Shown here piece by piece: positions 34,783 to 42,755 of a stretch of 64,000 nucleotides of DNA. Numbering within the stretch: the stretch's first letter is position 1; each line of letters starts with the position of its first letter. Below the pieces are notes generated by a model, which saw only the letters and a program-made list of their open reading frames with translations, ran no database searches and was not told the DNA's origin. Position numbers and translations under genes: made by a program. Source of the DNA: Gangjinia marincola (lineage in GTDB: Bacteria > Bacteroidota > Bacteroidia > Flavobacteriales > Flavobacteriaceae); contig NZ_BAAAFG010000001.1 in assembly GCF_039523415.1 (NCBI RefSeq), positions 1 to 64,000 on the forward strand, given 5' to 3'.

Positions 34783-35014
34783 GCGAATAAAATAAAAAAC
34801 CAAGCTAAGCGAAGCTTGCGCAGGGTTTTATGCTTGCCCAGGATTCCTTGATGGGGATCACCGCAGGTAATCCCATGAGATTTGGGTTAACCGCATAACG
34901 TGTTTTTGTAAGCGAATAAAATAAAAAACCAAGCTAAGCGAAGCTTGCGCAGGGTTTTATGCTTGCCCAGGATTTCTTGAATGGGATCACCGCAGGTAAT
35001 TCCATGAGACTTGA
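34783..35014. repeat. Tandem 129-bp repeat, two copies
   Basis: The block gcgaataaaataaaaaacca...gcaggtaatcccatgag at 34783-34882 recurs from 34912 with few changes (129-bp period). Each unit contains aagctaagcgaagctt and the cagggttttatgcttgccc hairpin-like segment. It lies right after the gap and may have more copies there. From 35015 to 35249 I see no gene or clear signal. Confidence 0.85.
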
Positions 35015-35249
35015 GCTACTAAACACTTGTTTCAGCTTCCTGAATTTTTAATAAAAAATGGGATCACCAGTTTACGGATAAGATCGCTTGTTTAATTTAC
35101 GCTATAATCTACTAGGATAGATAGTTCTTTATCCATAGGTGATAACTACCTATCATTTAATTATTATATGGTGTATTCATTATTTCTACCAGTACATGTG
35201 TTGACTAAAACTTTAAGAATTAAACTACTAATTACTAAAGGGTATTTTG

Positions 35250-35474
35250 CTACATACTTGATGGCCTGCCTTTAAGCCTTATTTCGATTCTCTTTTTTTT
35301 AGCTGTGAGACGTTTCATTAAATCCATCAGCTCTTCATCTTTGGTCTCCTTATAAATTTCATTCAAACTTAAAATGAGTTGCTTTGCCTCTCGCGATGCC
35401 GCTACACGATCGCTGGTTGACATATTCGTCATTTTTCTGTTTTCAAAGCTGATCGCTTCTTCTACTATATCCAT
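35250..35474 (-). CDS. Small conserved hypothetical protein
   Basis: 74 residues, ATG at 35474. Basic and helical: SFENRKMTNMSTSDRVAASREAKQLILSL, then EIYKETKDEELMDLMKRLTAKKKRIEIRL. The even amphipathic helices and codon use look genuine. I do not recognise the family. No membrane segment. It stands alone next to the repeat region and 240 bp from the decayed tRNA-Met copy; an AT-rich stretch without visible signals lies upstream (35475-35600). Confidence 0.5.
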   Translation of the reverse strand: MDIVEEAISFENRKMTNMSTSDRVAASREAKQLILSLNEIYKETKDEELMDLMKRLTAKKKRIEIRLKGRPSSM

Positions 35475-35715
35475 TTTGTGTTATTTATTACCTGTGAACT
35501 TAATTATGTCAACGAGTATTTAACGAGTTGAGTATCTAAAAGTCGTACTATTAGAAATACTTTAATTTTATTAATATATAAAGAAATAAAATATTTTACA
35601 ATTATCTAGCATAGAATGAAAATTCTCTGAATTTATATACGTATTTGTAAAGATGCTTGTTATCGTTGATATTAGTGTTCCAATTAAGTATAATGCGTAA
35701 AAAATGATAATTCAT

Positions 35716-35746
35716 AAAAAAGCTGTCCTTTTAGAGACAGCTTTTT
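35716..35746 (-). terminator. Terminator of the decayed tRNA-Met copy
   Basis: Arms aaaaagctgtc (35716-35726) and gacagcttttt (35736-35746). Stem and loop are the same as in the terminator at 36069-36102 that follows the intact tRNA-Met, pointing to duplication. Confidence 0.7.
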
Positions 35747-35747
35747 G

Positions 35748-35838
35748 TGTTGCGAGAATGAACCCGAAGGGATCGGGGGAACTCGTGTCCGCCAGTCGGC
35801 AGATATGAATCCGACATCATTATTAAATTAAGCTACGC
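35748..35838 (-). pseudogene. Degenerate tRNA-Met copy
   Basis: On the minus strand it keeps GTAGCTTA..., GTCGGATTCATA (anticodon arm), CACGAGTTC (T arm) and ATTCTCGCAACA (3' acceptor), in the same order as the intact tRNA at 36104-36177. It has lost D-arm pairing and gained insertions, including a CTGCCGACTGGCGGA palindrome after the anticodon and a gatcccttcggg hairpin in the T loop. It cannot fold as a tRNA. Confidence 0.65.
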
Positions 35839-36067
35839 ACAAATTCTCGACCCTTAGCTGTTTTTAGTTGTCTTTCTCTCATTAATGCTGATTTTTCGAT
35901 GGTTGCTTTTCCAAGAAGATGAGTTTCCAGGGTCTAAATTTTGCTGTAAATCCTTTATTGCTAAAATAATAGTGTCTTTTCAGCCTTGCATTGATATTGC
36001 TGGTGCATCCAATGTAAATTTTATCAAACTTCTCTGAATATAGAGCGTAAACTAAATGAGAATTCAT
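35823..36067 (-). pseudogene. GIY-YIG endonuclease gene with frameshift in an A-run
   Basis: From ATG 36067 the frame shows the GIY-YIG core (LVYALYSEKFDKIYIGCTSNINARLKRH) and FRPWKLIFLEKQ, then ends early at 61 residues. Adding one A to the A5 run at 35892-35896 (T's on the plus strand) restores SALMRERQLKTAKGREFVRSLI, the normal C-terminus of small bacterial GIY-YIG proteins (catalytic Glu region, KTAKGRE), giving about 81 residues and a stop at 35823. Proteins of this UvrC/Slx1-like type cut DNA; their cellular role in Bacteroidota is unclear. It sits between the intact and the decayed tRNA-Met; its 3' end overlaps the latter. Confidence 0.75.
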
Positions 36068-36068
36068 A

Positions 36069-36102
36069 AAAAAAGCTGTCCTTTTAGAGACAGCTTTTTT
36101 TG
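36069..36102 (-). terminator. Rho-independent terminator of tRNA-Met
   Basis: Arms aaaaaaagctgtc (36069-36081) and gacagcttttttt (36090-36102) are exact complements around an 8-base loop; it directly follows the 3' end of tRNA-Met on the minus strand. Confidence 0.85.
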
Positions 36103-36103
36103 T

Positions 36104-36177
36104 AGCGAGAACGAGAATTGAACTCGTGACCTCCGGGTTATGAATCCGACGCTCTAACCAACTGAGCTACCTCGCCA
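36104..36177 (-). tRNA. tRNA-Met (anticodon CAT)
   Basis: 74 bases on the minus strand. Acceptor GGCGAGG pairs with TCTCGCT (two G-U pairs), D arm AGCTCAGTTGGTTAGAGC, anticodon arm GTCGGATTCATAACCCGG with CAT, variable loop AGGTC, T arm CGAGTTCAATTCTCG. The layout suits an elongator methionine tRNA; a lysidine-modified Ile tRNA is less likely given the overall similarity to flavobacterial Met tRNAs. Confidence 0.9.
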
Positions 36178-36197
36178 TTTATATTTATTTTGAACAC

Positions 36198-36253
36198 TTG
36201 TCCGCCAGCCGGCGGATGTGAATCCGATGCTCTGTCCAACTGAGCTCACGGTT
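36198..36253 (-). pseudogene. Second tRNA-like remnant
   Basis: On the minus strand GAGCTCAGTTGGACAGAGC is a good D arm and ATCGGATTCACATCCG an anticodon-like arm, after which the sequence runs into the palindrome TCCGCCGGCTGGCGGA and GTGTTCAAA. There is no acceptor stem. It lies just upstream of the intact tRNA-Met. Confidence 0.55.
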
Positions 36254-36375
36254 TAAAACGGGGGCAAATATAGTAACATTTTTACCTAAGACAAACCTGT
36301 TTTGAAAGTAAATTTTACTTGTTTTTATTTTTAGGTTACAAAGAAATATCTATATTGTCATCAAACATTTTAATA

Positions 36376-36762
36376 ATGGCAGATAAAGTAAAATACGAGA
36401 TGGAGTTTGTGGTTCACGCCTCTCCATCCCTATTATATCAATATATTTCAACCCCCTCTGGTTTAAGTGAATGGTACGCAGATAATGTGAATTCTCGTGG
36501 AGAAAAGTTTACGTTTATTTGGGATGGGAGTGAAGAGGTTGCGCACTTAATCACGAAAAAAAGTGGAGAACGTATCAAGATGAAATGGGAAGAAGATGAA
36601 GATGAGCCTTACTACTTTGAAATGCGTATTCAAGTAGATGAGATTACTAAGGATGTCTCTTTAATGATCACAGATTTTGCAGAAGAGGATGATATTGAAG
36701 AAGGTAAAATGCTCTGGGAAAATATGATTTCCAGTTTAAAACAAGTTTTAGGATCAACCTAA
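36376..36762 (+). CDS. START-like (AHSA1/Bet v1 fold) domain protein
   Basis: 128 residues starting MADKVKYEMEFVVHASPSLL at the ATG 36376; the upstream TTG-started extension is not supported. The Bet v1/START fold is indicated by LLYQYISTPSGLSEWYADNV, the FIWDGSEEVAHL and MKWEEDED strands, and the long C-terminal helix EGKMLWENMISSLKQVLG. Members bind hydrophobic ligands or act as cochaperone-like proteins. In flavobacteria it is regularly next to a class IV aminotransferase and yqgE, as here. No signal peptide: cytosolic. Confidence 0.85.
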   Translation: MADKVKYEMEFVVHASPSLLYQYISTPSGLSEWYADNVNSRGEKFTFIWDGSEEVAHLITKKSGERIKMKWEEDEDEPYYFEMRIQVDEITKDVSLMITDFAEEDDIEEGKMLWENMISSLKQVLGST

Positions 36763-36785
36763 TTCCTATAAATTTAGTACAACGT

Positions 36786-36812
36786 AAAAGCCAGGCCTAA
36801 GTCTTGGCTTTT
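36786..36812 (+). terminator. Hairpin terminator after the START-like gene
   Basis: Arms aaaagcca (36786-36793) and tggctttt (36805-36812), followed by tatctttt. It separates the START-like gene from the aminotransferase gene. Confidence 0.6.
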
Positions 36813-36834
36813 TATCTTTTATAACGATTTGACA

Positions 36835-37680
36835 ATGGTAAATATTAATGGTGAATTAATGTCTGAAGAAAGTCCACAGTTGTATTTCAATAATCGAGGA
36901 CTTAATTACGGAGATGCTGTATTTGAAACCCTACGTGTGATTAATGGAGAAATCATTTTTTGGGAAGATCACTATTTTAGATTTATGGCAGCAATGCGAA
37001 TTATGCGAATGGAAATTCCTATGAGCTTTTCGCCAGAATTTCTAGCGGAAGAAATCCAGCAAATCATTAGAGCTAAAAACTTACAACAAACTCCTGCCAG
37101 AGTAAAATTATTAGCGTATCGCAAATCAGGAGGATATTACACACCACAAGATTTATCTATTGAATATCTCATTAGGGCCGAAAAATTGTCGCAGTCATTT
37201 TATACCCTATCAACTAATACGTATAGAGTAGAATTATTTAAAGATTATTATATCAATAAAGGATTACTTTCTACTATTAAAAATAATAACAAAGCCATTC
37301 ACGTGCTGGGAAGCATTTTTGCAAAAGAAAATGACTATGCCAATTGTCTTATAGTAAATGATGAGAAATCTGTCATTGAAGCATTAAACGGTAATATATT
37401 TTTGGTCAAGGATAAAGTAATAAAGACTCCGCCGATCTCTGATGGTTGCTTAAATGGAATCATACGTAAGAAGTTGATTGAGATTATTTCTGCACTTGAT
37501 CACTACGAATTGGTTGAAGAGAGCATCTCACCGTTTGAACTTCAAAAAGCTGATGAGTTATTCATTACAAATGTAATCATGGGTATTCAGCCAATTACCA
37601 TATATCGAAAAAAGAATTTCGAAAAAGAGGTGGCCAAAGATCTGCTTGGTAAGCTTAATGCTAAAGTGCGGTTAGGCTAG
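36835..37680 (+). CDS. Class IV aminotransferase (PabC/BCAT-like)
   Basis: 281 residues from the ATG at 36835. PLP fold type IV: RGLNYGDAVFETLRVINGEI N-terminal motif, ARVKLLAYRKSGGYYTP, the PLP lysine in LLSTIKNNNK (around residue 150), EALNGNIFLVKD and TPPISDGCLNGIIR. These match branched-chain aminotransferases, D-amino acid transaminases and aminodeoxychorismate lyase; the substrate cannot be fixed from sequence alone, and the RKSGGYYTP segment differs from typical IlvE. It is convergent with yqgE, 2 bp between stops. Confidence 0.85.
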   Translation: MVNINGELMSEESPQLYFNNRGLNYGDAVFETLRVINGEIIFWEDHYFRFMAAMRIMRMEIPMSFSPEFLAEEIQQIIRAKNLQQTPARVKLLAYRKSGGYYTPQDLSIEYLIRAEKLSQSFYTLSTNTYRVELFKDYYINKGLLSTIKNNNKAIHVLGSIFAKENDYANCLIVNDEKSVIEALNGNIFLVKDKVIKTPPISDGCLNGIIRKKLIEIISALDHYELVEESISPFELQKADELFITNVIMGIQPITIYRKKNFEKEVAKDLLGKLNAKVRLG

Positions 37681-37682
37681 TC

Positions 37683-38288
37683 TTAGTTATAATTAGGATT
37701 TTCAGGAGCATTAGACCATAAAAGATAGTCTCCACCAAGCGCAATCATTTTTTCTTTCCAAAAAGAGGAATATGATCGACCGATCAGTCCAACCTGATCA
37801 TCATTTTTTGCAACAATCCAGGAATTGCCTTGTAGTTCTTCTGCTAACTGCTTCGGTTGCCAACCAGAGTAACCTAAAAAGAATTTGATCTGGTGTTCGC
37901 TAATTTCATTTTTAGCAATAAGTTTTTCGACTTCTGCAAAGTTTCCGCCCCAAAAAATACCATCTGCAATCTCTACACTATTGAATATCAATTGAGGGAT
38001 CTTATGGATATAATATAAATTATCTTGTTCAACAGGTCCGCCATTATACACATTAAAATTGGCATTGATATTTGGGAGGAGTTCATCTAATGTATAATCC
38101 AAGACCTTGTTAAGGATAAAGCCAATAGATCCATTTTCACTATGATCTGCCAGCAGTACTACTGATCTATTAAAAGAGGGATCTCCAATAATTGAAGGCT
38201 CTGCAATGAGAAGTCGGCCTTTTTCTGGTTTAAGTGTAGTCAAGAGGCTAGTAAATTTTATTAAATCTACTAAATTTTTCTTAGACAA
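37683..38288 (-). CDS. YqgE/AlgH family protein
   Basis: Up to 201 residues. Family motifs: GRLLIAEPSIIGDPSFNRSV, LLADHSENGSIGFILNKVL, NVYNGGPVEQDNLYYIH, FFLGYSGWQPKQLAEEL and NSWIVA. The function of YqgE/AlgH is unresolved. No ATG start is available: TTG at 38288 gives the longest frame, and TTG at 38243 (TTLKPEKGRLLIAEPS) gives 186 residues, which is typical for the family, so the second may be the true start. Confidence 0.88.
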   Translation of the reverse strand: MSKKNLVDLIKFTSLLTTLKPEKGRLLIAEPSIIGDPSFNRSVVLLADHSENGSIGFILNKVLDYTLDELLPNINANFNVYNGGPVEQDNLYYIHKIPQLIFNSVEIADGIFWGGNFAEVEKLIAKNEISEHQIKFFLGYSGWQPKQLAEELQGNSWIVAKNDDQVGLIGRSYSSFWKEKMIALGGDYLLWSNAPENPNYN

Positions 38289-38423
38289 CCTCGCGAGTAT
38301 GTGCTTAAAAATCGCTGTTTTAATCTCTCATGAATCAATAAAATGAAAATTTACGAATCACAAATAGTCGTTTCCTAGTAAATCGCATAATCAACTTTTT
38401 GAAGATGAGAGAAAACCATAAAA

Positions 38424-38449
38424 AAACCTCTCTGATTTCAGAGAGGTTT
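38424..38449 (-). terminator. Rho-independent terminator of the HU gene
   Basis: Arms aaacctctctga (38424-38435) and tcagagaggttt (38438-38449) are exact complements; the A-run before it gives T's after the stem on the minus strand. Confidence 0.88.
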
Positions 38450-38473
38450 AAGCTATTAGCTTTAAAGGATGAT

Positions 38474-38746
38474 TTAATTTACCGCTTTTTGAAGCTCAGA
38501 TCCTGCTTTGAATTTTACAACTTTCTTAGCAGCAATCTTAATTGTTTTACCAGTTTGAGGATTTCTTCCTTCACGTGCAGCTCTTTTTGATACTGACCAA
38601 GATCCGAAACCTACCAGCGACACACGATCACCTTTTTTAAGAGACTTCTCTACATTTTCTAAAAAAGACTCTAATGCTTTCTTTGCAGCCGCTTTTGAGA
38701 TACCAGCATCTTCTGCCATTGCATCAATAAGATTTGTTTTGTTCAT
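38474..38746 (-). CDS. HU family DNA-binding protein
   Basis: 90 residues, canonical HU. MNKTNLIDAMAEDAGISKAAAKKALESF start, VSLVGFGSWSVSKRAAREGRNPQTGKTIKI arm with the conserved NPQTG, and AAKKVVKFKAGSELQKAVN end. It binds and bends DNA as a dimer and compacts the nucleoid. Monocistronic with its own strong terminator; the upstream 170 bp separates it from fmt. Confidence 0.96.
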   Translation of the reverse strand: MNKTNLIDAMAEDAGISKAAAKKALESFLENVEKSLKKGDRVSLVGFGSWSVSKRAAREGRNPQTGKTIKIAAKKVVKFKAGSELQKAVN

Positions 38747-38919
38747 AACGTTGTAATTAAAATGGTTTGGTTAAACATTAATATTTGCTCTACAAATTTA
38801 TACGGAATAACGCCGCATGCAAGTATTTACGGGCTAAATGGGAGTTTTTGTTAATAACTTAAGTCATTTGTTGATAAAGCCCATGGATTTTCTTGAATTT
38901 TAAGTGGTTTTCGCTCAAC

Positions 38920-39867
38920 TCAACGTACATAGGCATCCGCAGTGAATTGGAGTCCGTTGAGCAAATCAGTTACCTTCATTTTACGTTTTCCGGGTAGTTG
39001 GAGTTCTAAACAATTAATATATCCATCCTGAACTGCTATTTTAAATTCTTTTTTAGATACTATAATCTTTCCTGTAGTGTGATTGTGATTAGCAATCTCT
39101 TTTTGGACACCAAAAATTTTAAGTGGTTCTTCTTTATCTCCTTGTACTAATGTTGTCCATGCTGCCGGGAAAGGATCTAAGCCTCTAATCTTATTATAAA
39201 TATTATTTAGTGAGTCTGACCAGTCAATTTTTGTGTTTTCCCGATTTAATTTTGGTGCCTCTTTAAGAATTTCATTTTGTGGTTGAAGCGTGGTTTCTAT
39301 CTTTGCTTGCTGTATTAACCTTAACGTATCCAGTACCAAATCTGCTCCCTTATTCATAAGTTTATCATGAAGACTACCCACGGTTTCATCGTCTTGGATC
39401 ATTACTTCGTTTTGTAGGATCATTGCACCAGTATCAATTTTTTCATCAATAAAAAATGTAGTCGTTCCTGTTTTCTCCTCACCATTGATAATAGCCCAGT
39501 GAATAGGAGCTGCTCCTCGATATTGTGGGAGTAGAGAGGCATGTAGATTAAACGTGCCAAGAGATGGTAATTGCCATACTAGCTTAGGCAACATTCTAAA
39601 GGCTACAACAACCTGAACATTGGGTTTTAGCCCAATAAGTTCTTTGATAAAAGCTTCAGACTTTAAATTTGTGGGTTGTAACACCGGAAGATTTTTCTCT
39701 ATGGCAAATTTTTTAACCGCAGACTCGTTAATTTTTCGTCCTCTGCCTGCTGGTTTATCTGGTGCCGTAACGACTCCCACTACATTGTACTTTTGTTGTA
39801 GTATACTGGAAAGAATTGTCACTGCAAACGCCGGAGTTCCCATAAAAACGATGCGTAAATCTCTCAT
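38920..39867 (-). CDS. fmt: Methionyl-tRNA formyltransferase
   Basis: 315 residues. Formylates initiator Met-tRNA using 10-formyl-THF. N-terminal Rossmann domain (RIVFMGTPAFAVTILSSIL; VTAPDKPAGRGRK), catalytic motif NLHASLLPQYRGAAPIHWAI with Asn, His and the SLLP loop, and GTTTFFIDEKIDTGAMI with the catalytic Asp. The C-terminal OB-like tRNA-binding domain follows (about 205-315). Its ATG overlaps the recQ stop (ATGA, 39864-39867), so the two are translationally coupled. Confidence 0.95.
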   Translation of the reverse strand: MRDLRIVFMGTPAFAVTILSSILQQKYNVVGVVTAPDKPAGRGRKINESAVKKFAIEKNLPVLQPTNLKSEAFIKELIGLKPNVQVVVAFRMLPKLVWQLPSLGTFNLHASLLPQYRGAAPIHWAIINGEEKTGTTTFFIDEKIDTGAMILQNEVMIQDDETVGSLHDKLMNKGADLVLDTLRLIQQAKIETTLQPQNEILKEAPKLNRENTKIDWSDSLNNIYNKIRGLDPFPAAWTTLVQGDKEEPLKIFGVQKEIANHNHTTGKIIVSKKEFKIAVQDGYINCLELQLPGKRKMKVTDLLNGLQFTADAYVR

Positions 39868-41771
39868 GTTGATAGTGTATAAGTGTTATAGTTAGTTATT
39901 TCTATTCTTTTTTCCTGAAGAAGTGATTTAAGTACACCAAGAATCTGCTGTGAGCTAAATGGTAAGGCTTCAGCTATTTCTCTACTCGTATATGCATGAT
40001 CCCCAAGATAGTTTACAATAGTTTGTTCAATATGCATATTCTCTTTTCCTATAAGTTCTGCTTGTGATTCTAATCCTATGCAAACAGAACATTTTCCGCA
40101 AGCCTGTATATTTTTTTCACCAAAATAAGTGAGTAATTGAACGCTTCGACAAATAGTATTTCGTTGTACATAGTTGAGCATGCTATTTACCTGGCGCTGT
40201 TTATTAGTTAATTGTCGTTTAATATGGGGTGTGATTGGATTAATCGTATGATCATCTTCACGTGGTAAAAGAAGTGTGATAGAAGCATCATGGACATAGT
40301 GTTCAAATAAAATCTGCTTTCTTTGATGTAAATCATTAAGTTGATTAACCGCTTCTTGCTCACTCATCCCGGCTTTTTGGGCTACAATAGACAGGTTAAT
40401 GGCAATGGGTTGCTCAAAAACACCTCCATAGGTTCGTAATATGGTTTTTAAAAGGTGTGCATAATGCTTATTTTCCTGAAGATACTGAATTAAACTACCG
40501 CTACTTTGTTCAATAAATATTGATGCTTTTTTAGCATATTGACGTGATAAGCGCAAAATACTGTTTCGATCAAGTAACTCTAAAATTTGATATGTTTTTA
40601 TCGTATTAAGCTGGTAATGCCGACAAAACTTATAAAAATTAAAGTCCTCTGTTTGAAACTCCCCTTCACCATAGGCTACGCTAAAGTAGCTCATTATCTT
40701 TCTATAGACATGTTTTACATCTTCAACCGTAGGTATCGCACTTAAAAATTGACGCTTTACCAATAGAAAATCTGCATTATTATATAGAAGTAGGGCAGTG
40801 GATTGGTTTCCATCTCTACCTGCGCGCCCGGATTCTTGAAAGTAACCTTCAATACTGCTTGGGATGTGATAATGAACAACTAACCTTACCGTGGGTTTAT
40901 CGATTCCCATCCCAAATGCATTGGTTGCAACCATGATTCTAACCTTATCGTTAAGCCAGTTTTTAAGACGATCTTTTTTGTCCTTTTGGGGTATTCCGCC
41001 ATGATAGGAAGCAGCCGTAATATTGTGTTGGGATAAATAGTTCACCAGCTCCTGAGTTGCTTTTCTATTGTTTACGTAGATAATCGCCGCTCCTGGATAA
41101 GCCTTTAAAGCGTTTAGAAGGTTATACTGTTTATCTTCAGTTTTTATAACTTGAAAACTAATTTTTGATCGGGCAAACGAATATTGTTCAATGGCAACCT
41201 GAGGAAGTTTTAAATAAAGCTTGATATCTTCAATGACCTGTGGGGTTGCCGTAGCCGAGAGTGCGATCCATGGAACATTAGGTTGTAGTTCATGAAGCAC
41301 ATGGATTTGTTGATACATTGGTCTAAAATCATGTCCCCATTGCGAAATACAGTGGGCCTCATCAATAGCAAAAAGATTAACATTCATTTGCTTAATGCGT
41401 TGTTGCACAATATCTTGTTGAAGACGCTCTGGCGAAACATAAAGGAATTTAAAATTTCCATAAATACAATTATCCAAAGCAGCATCCAAATCCTTAGACG
41501 AAATCCCTGCGCTTAGGTGCATTGCCTTAATTCCCTTTTTCTTTAAGGCATTTACCTGATCTTGCATTAACGCGATAAGAGGAGAGATTACAATACAAAT
41601 TCCATCGTTGAGTAAGGCAGGTAGTTGAAAGCATAAGGATTTACCTCCACCGGTTGGTAAAAGAGCAATCACATTCACCTTATTCAGTATGAGATTAATA
41701 ATAGATTCCTGTGCAGGTTTAAATTCATCAAACCCCCAGTATTTTTGCAACACCGCTTTTGGATTGTGCAT
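39864..41771 (-). CDS. RecQ-type ATP-dependent DNA helicase, short form
   Basis: 635 residues. SF2 helicase motifs: Q-motif region WGFDEFKPAQESIIN, Walker A LLPTGGGKSLCFQLPAL (about 38-54), DEAH box FAIDEAHCISQWGHDFRPMY (about 133-152), SATATPQ and the motif VI segment QESGRAGRDG. The zinc-binding region has C near 382 (FCRHYQ) and a later CGKCSVCIG cluster, followed by a winged-helix-like tail (YTSREIAEALPFSSQQIL). No HRDC domain, so it is the shorter flavobacterial paralogue. It unwinds 3'-5' in repair or replication restart. It begins 1 bp after an upstream NTPase gene and overlaps fmt. Confidence 0.92.
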   Translation of the reverse strand: MHNPKAVLQKYWGFDEFKPAQESIINLILNKVNVIALLPTGGGKSLCFQLPALLNDGICIVISPLIALMQDQVNALKKKGIKAMHLSAGISSKDLDAALDNCIYGNFKFLYVSPERLQQDIVQQRIKQMNVNLFAIDEAHCISQWGHDFRPMYQQIHVLHELQPNVPWIALSATATPQVIEDIKLYLKLPQVAIEQYSFARSKISFQVIKTEDKQYNLLNALKAYPGAAIIYVNNRKATQELVNYLSQHNITAASYHGGIPQKDKKDRLKNWLNDKVRIMVATNAFGMGIDKPTVRLVVHYHIPSSIEGYFQESGRAGRDGNQSTALLLYNNADFLLVKRQFLSAIPTVEDVKHVYRKIMSYFSVAYGEGEFQTEDFNFYKFCRHYQLNTIKTYQILELLDRNSILRLSRQYAKKASIFIEQSSGSLIQYLQENKHYAHLLKTILRTYGGVFEQPIAINLSIVAQKAGMSEQEAVNQLNDLHQRKQILFEHYVHDASITLLLPREDDHTINPITPHIKRQLTNKQRQVNSMLNYVQRNTICRSVQLLTYFGEKNIQACGKCSVCIGLESQAELIGKENMHIEQTIVNYLGDHAYTSREIAEALPFSSQQILGVLKSLLQEKRIEITNYNTYTLST

Positions 41772-41772
41772 A

Positions 41773-42312
41773 TTAAAGGGAATTTAAAATGAAATTACCA
41801 CGCTGCTCAATGGGAGCAAACGGAACTTCAATCAATGAGTATCCTAAATTAGTGTAGGTTTGTTTGAGATGATCTTGGATACGAATAGCTTGCTCCAGGG
41901 TTTCGTAGCGTTCATTATCAGATTGGTAAATCTCTTTCCAAACCGGCAAGAAAAAGACGTTGTCATAGCGATAAAGGGTATTTGCTTTAGTGAATTTTTT
42001 GGGATAAGTTGTTCCAACAAAATCCATATAAGCTGATACATCAGGTATGCCACGATCATAGAAAACAACGGGTTTTTTAACGGCAGGGGCGTCATTGAAT
42101 TGAGAGATTCTCCCTTTTAATAAAAGCTCACTAAATAATATTGGATTGGTTAAAAATAATTGATCTATACCTTTCTTTTTAGCTGCTAATGTTACTTCTC
42201 TGGATATTTCGTGAAAAATGGTGTGGCCTAATGATTTAAAATGTGAGATGAGCGAGGTTTTACCTGTTCCTGGTCCGCCAATTAGTAATATTCGTTTTGT
42301 CTCCACCCGCAC
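41773..42312 (-). CDS. P-loop NTPase (AAA_28/NadR-like kinase fold)
   Basis: 179 residues. Walker A IGGPGTGKTSLISHF lies at the N-terminus, then GHTIFHEISREV, VVFYDRGIPDVSAYMDF (Walker B-like Asp-Arg-Gly) and ALRIQDHL-like lid helix (AIRIQDHLKQTY). This matches AAA_28-type ATPases related to nucleoside or nicotinamide-riboside kinases; the substrate is unknown. The start is GTG (42312, or the second GTG at 42306), with no ATG available. First gene of an NTPase-recQ-fmt unit. Confidence 0.8.
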   Translation of the reverse strand: MRVETKRILLIGGPGTGKTSLISHFKSLGHTIFHEISREVTLAAKKKGIDQLFLTNPILFSELLLKGRISQFNDAPAVKKPVVFYDRGIPDVSAYMDFVGTTYPKKFTKANTLYRYDNVFFLPVWKEIYQSDNERYETLEQAIRIQDHLKQTYTNLGYSLIEVPFAPIEQRGNFILNSL

Positions 42313-42357
42313 AAAGTTCGTTAATCCATTTATATTTAAAAAATCAAACCAGTGATG

Positions 42358-42365
42358 TATCTTTG
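42358..42365 (+). promoter_or_regulatory. Putative -7 element for the DUF493 gene
   Basis: TATCTTTG matches TAnnTTTG, 17 bp before the ATG at 42383. No clear -33 TTG is seen. Confidence 0.45.
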
Positions 42366-42382
42366 TACTTTAATTACAGACT

Positions 42383-42676
42383 ATGCCCGATAAAAAAAAA
42401 TCTGCCGAATTCTACAAAAAACTACACACGCAACTAGAGCAGGATACTACCTGGCCAGCTGCATACTTATATAAATTTATTGTCACTAAAGACGCTGAAA
42501 AAATTAAAGAGCTAGAAGAGATTTTTGATAACATGGGTGCAGTGATCACTACGAAGGATTCGGCTAAAGGAACATATACCAGTGTTTCTGTCAATGTGCG
42601 CATGAACGATCCGGGACATGTTATTGAAAAATATAAAGAAGTGGGCGATAAAATTAAAGACGTAATTTCTTTATAG
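42383..42676 (+). CDS. DUF493 (YbeD-like) family protein
   Basis: 97 residues. N-terminal FYKKLHTQLEQDTTWPAAYLYKFIV, then SAKGTYTSVSVNVRMNDPGHVIEKY match the DUF493/YbeD ferredoxin-like regulatory fold. It resembles ACT-like small-molecule sensors; no ligand is established. It starts a co-directional run with DUF4290 and murA. Confidence 0.88.
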   Translation: MPDKKKSAEFYKKLHTQLEQDTTWPAAYLYKFIVTKDAEKIKELEEIFDNMGAVITTKDSAKGTYTSVSVNVRMNDPGHVIEKYKEVGDKIKDVISL

Positions 42677-42755
42677 AACATACCTTACTAACCAGCTTTT
42701 TACTATTTTGCGCAAATGGTAATTTAGTTACTACAATACTTAAAACACATTCATT

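Noticed and set aside
34564..34851. Frames across tRNA-Ser and the N run
   Set aside because: They translate a tRNA and unknown bases.
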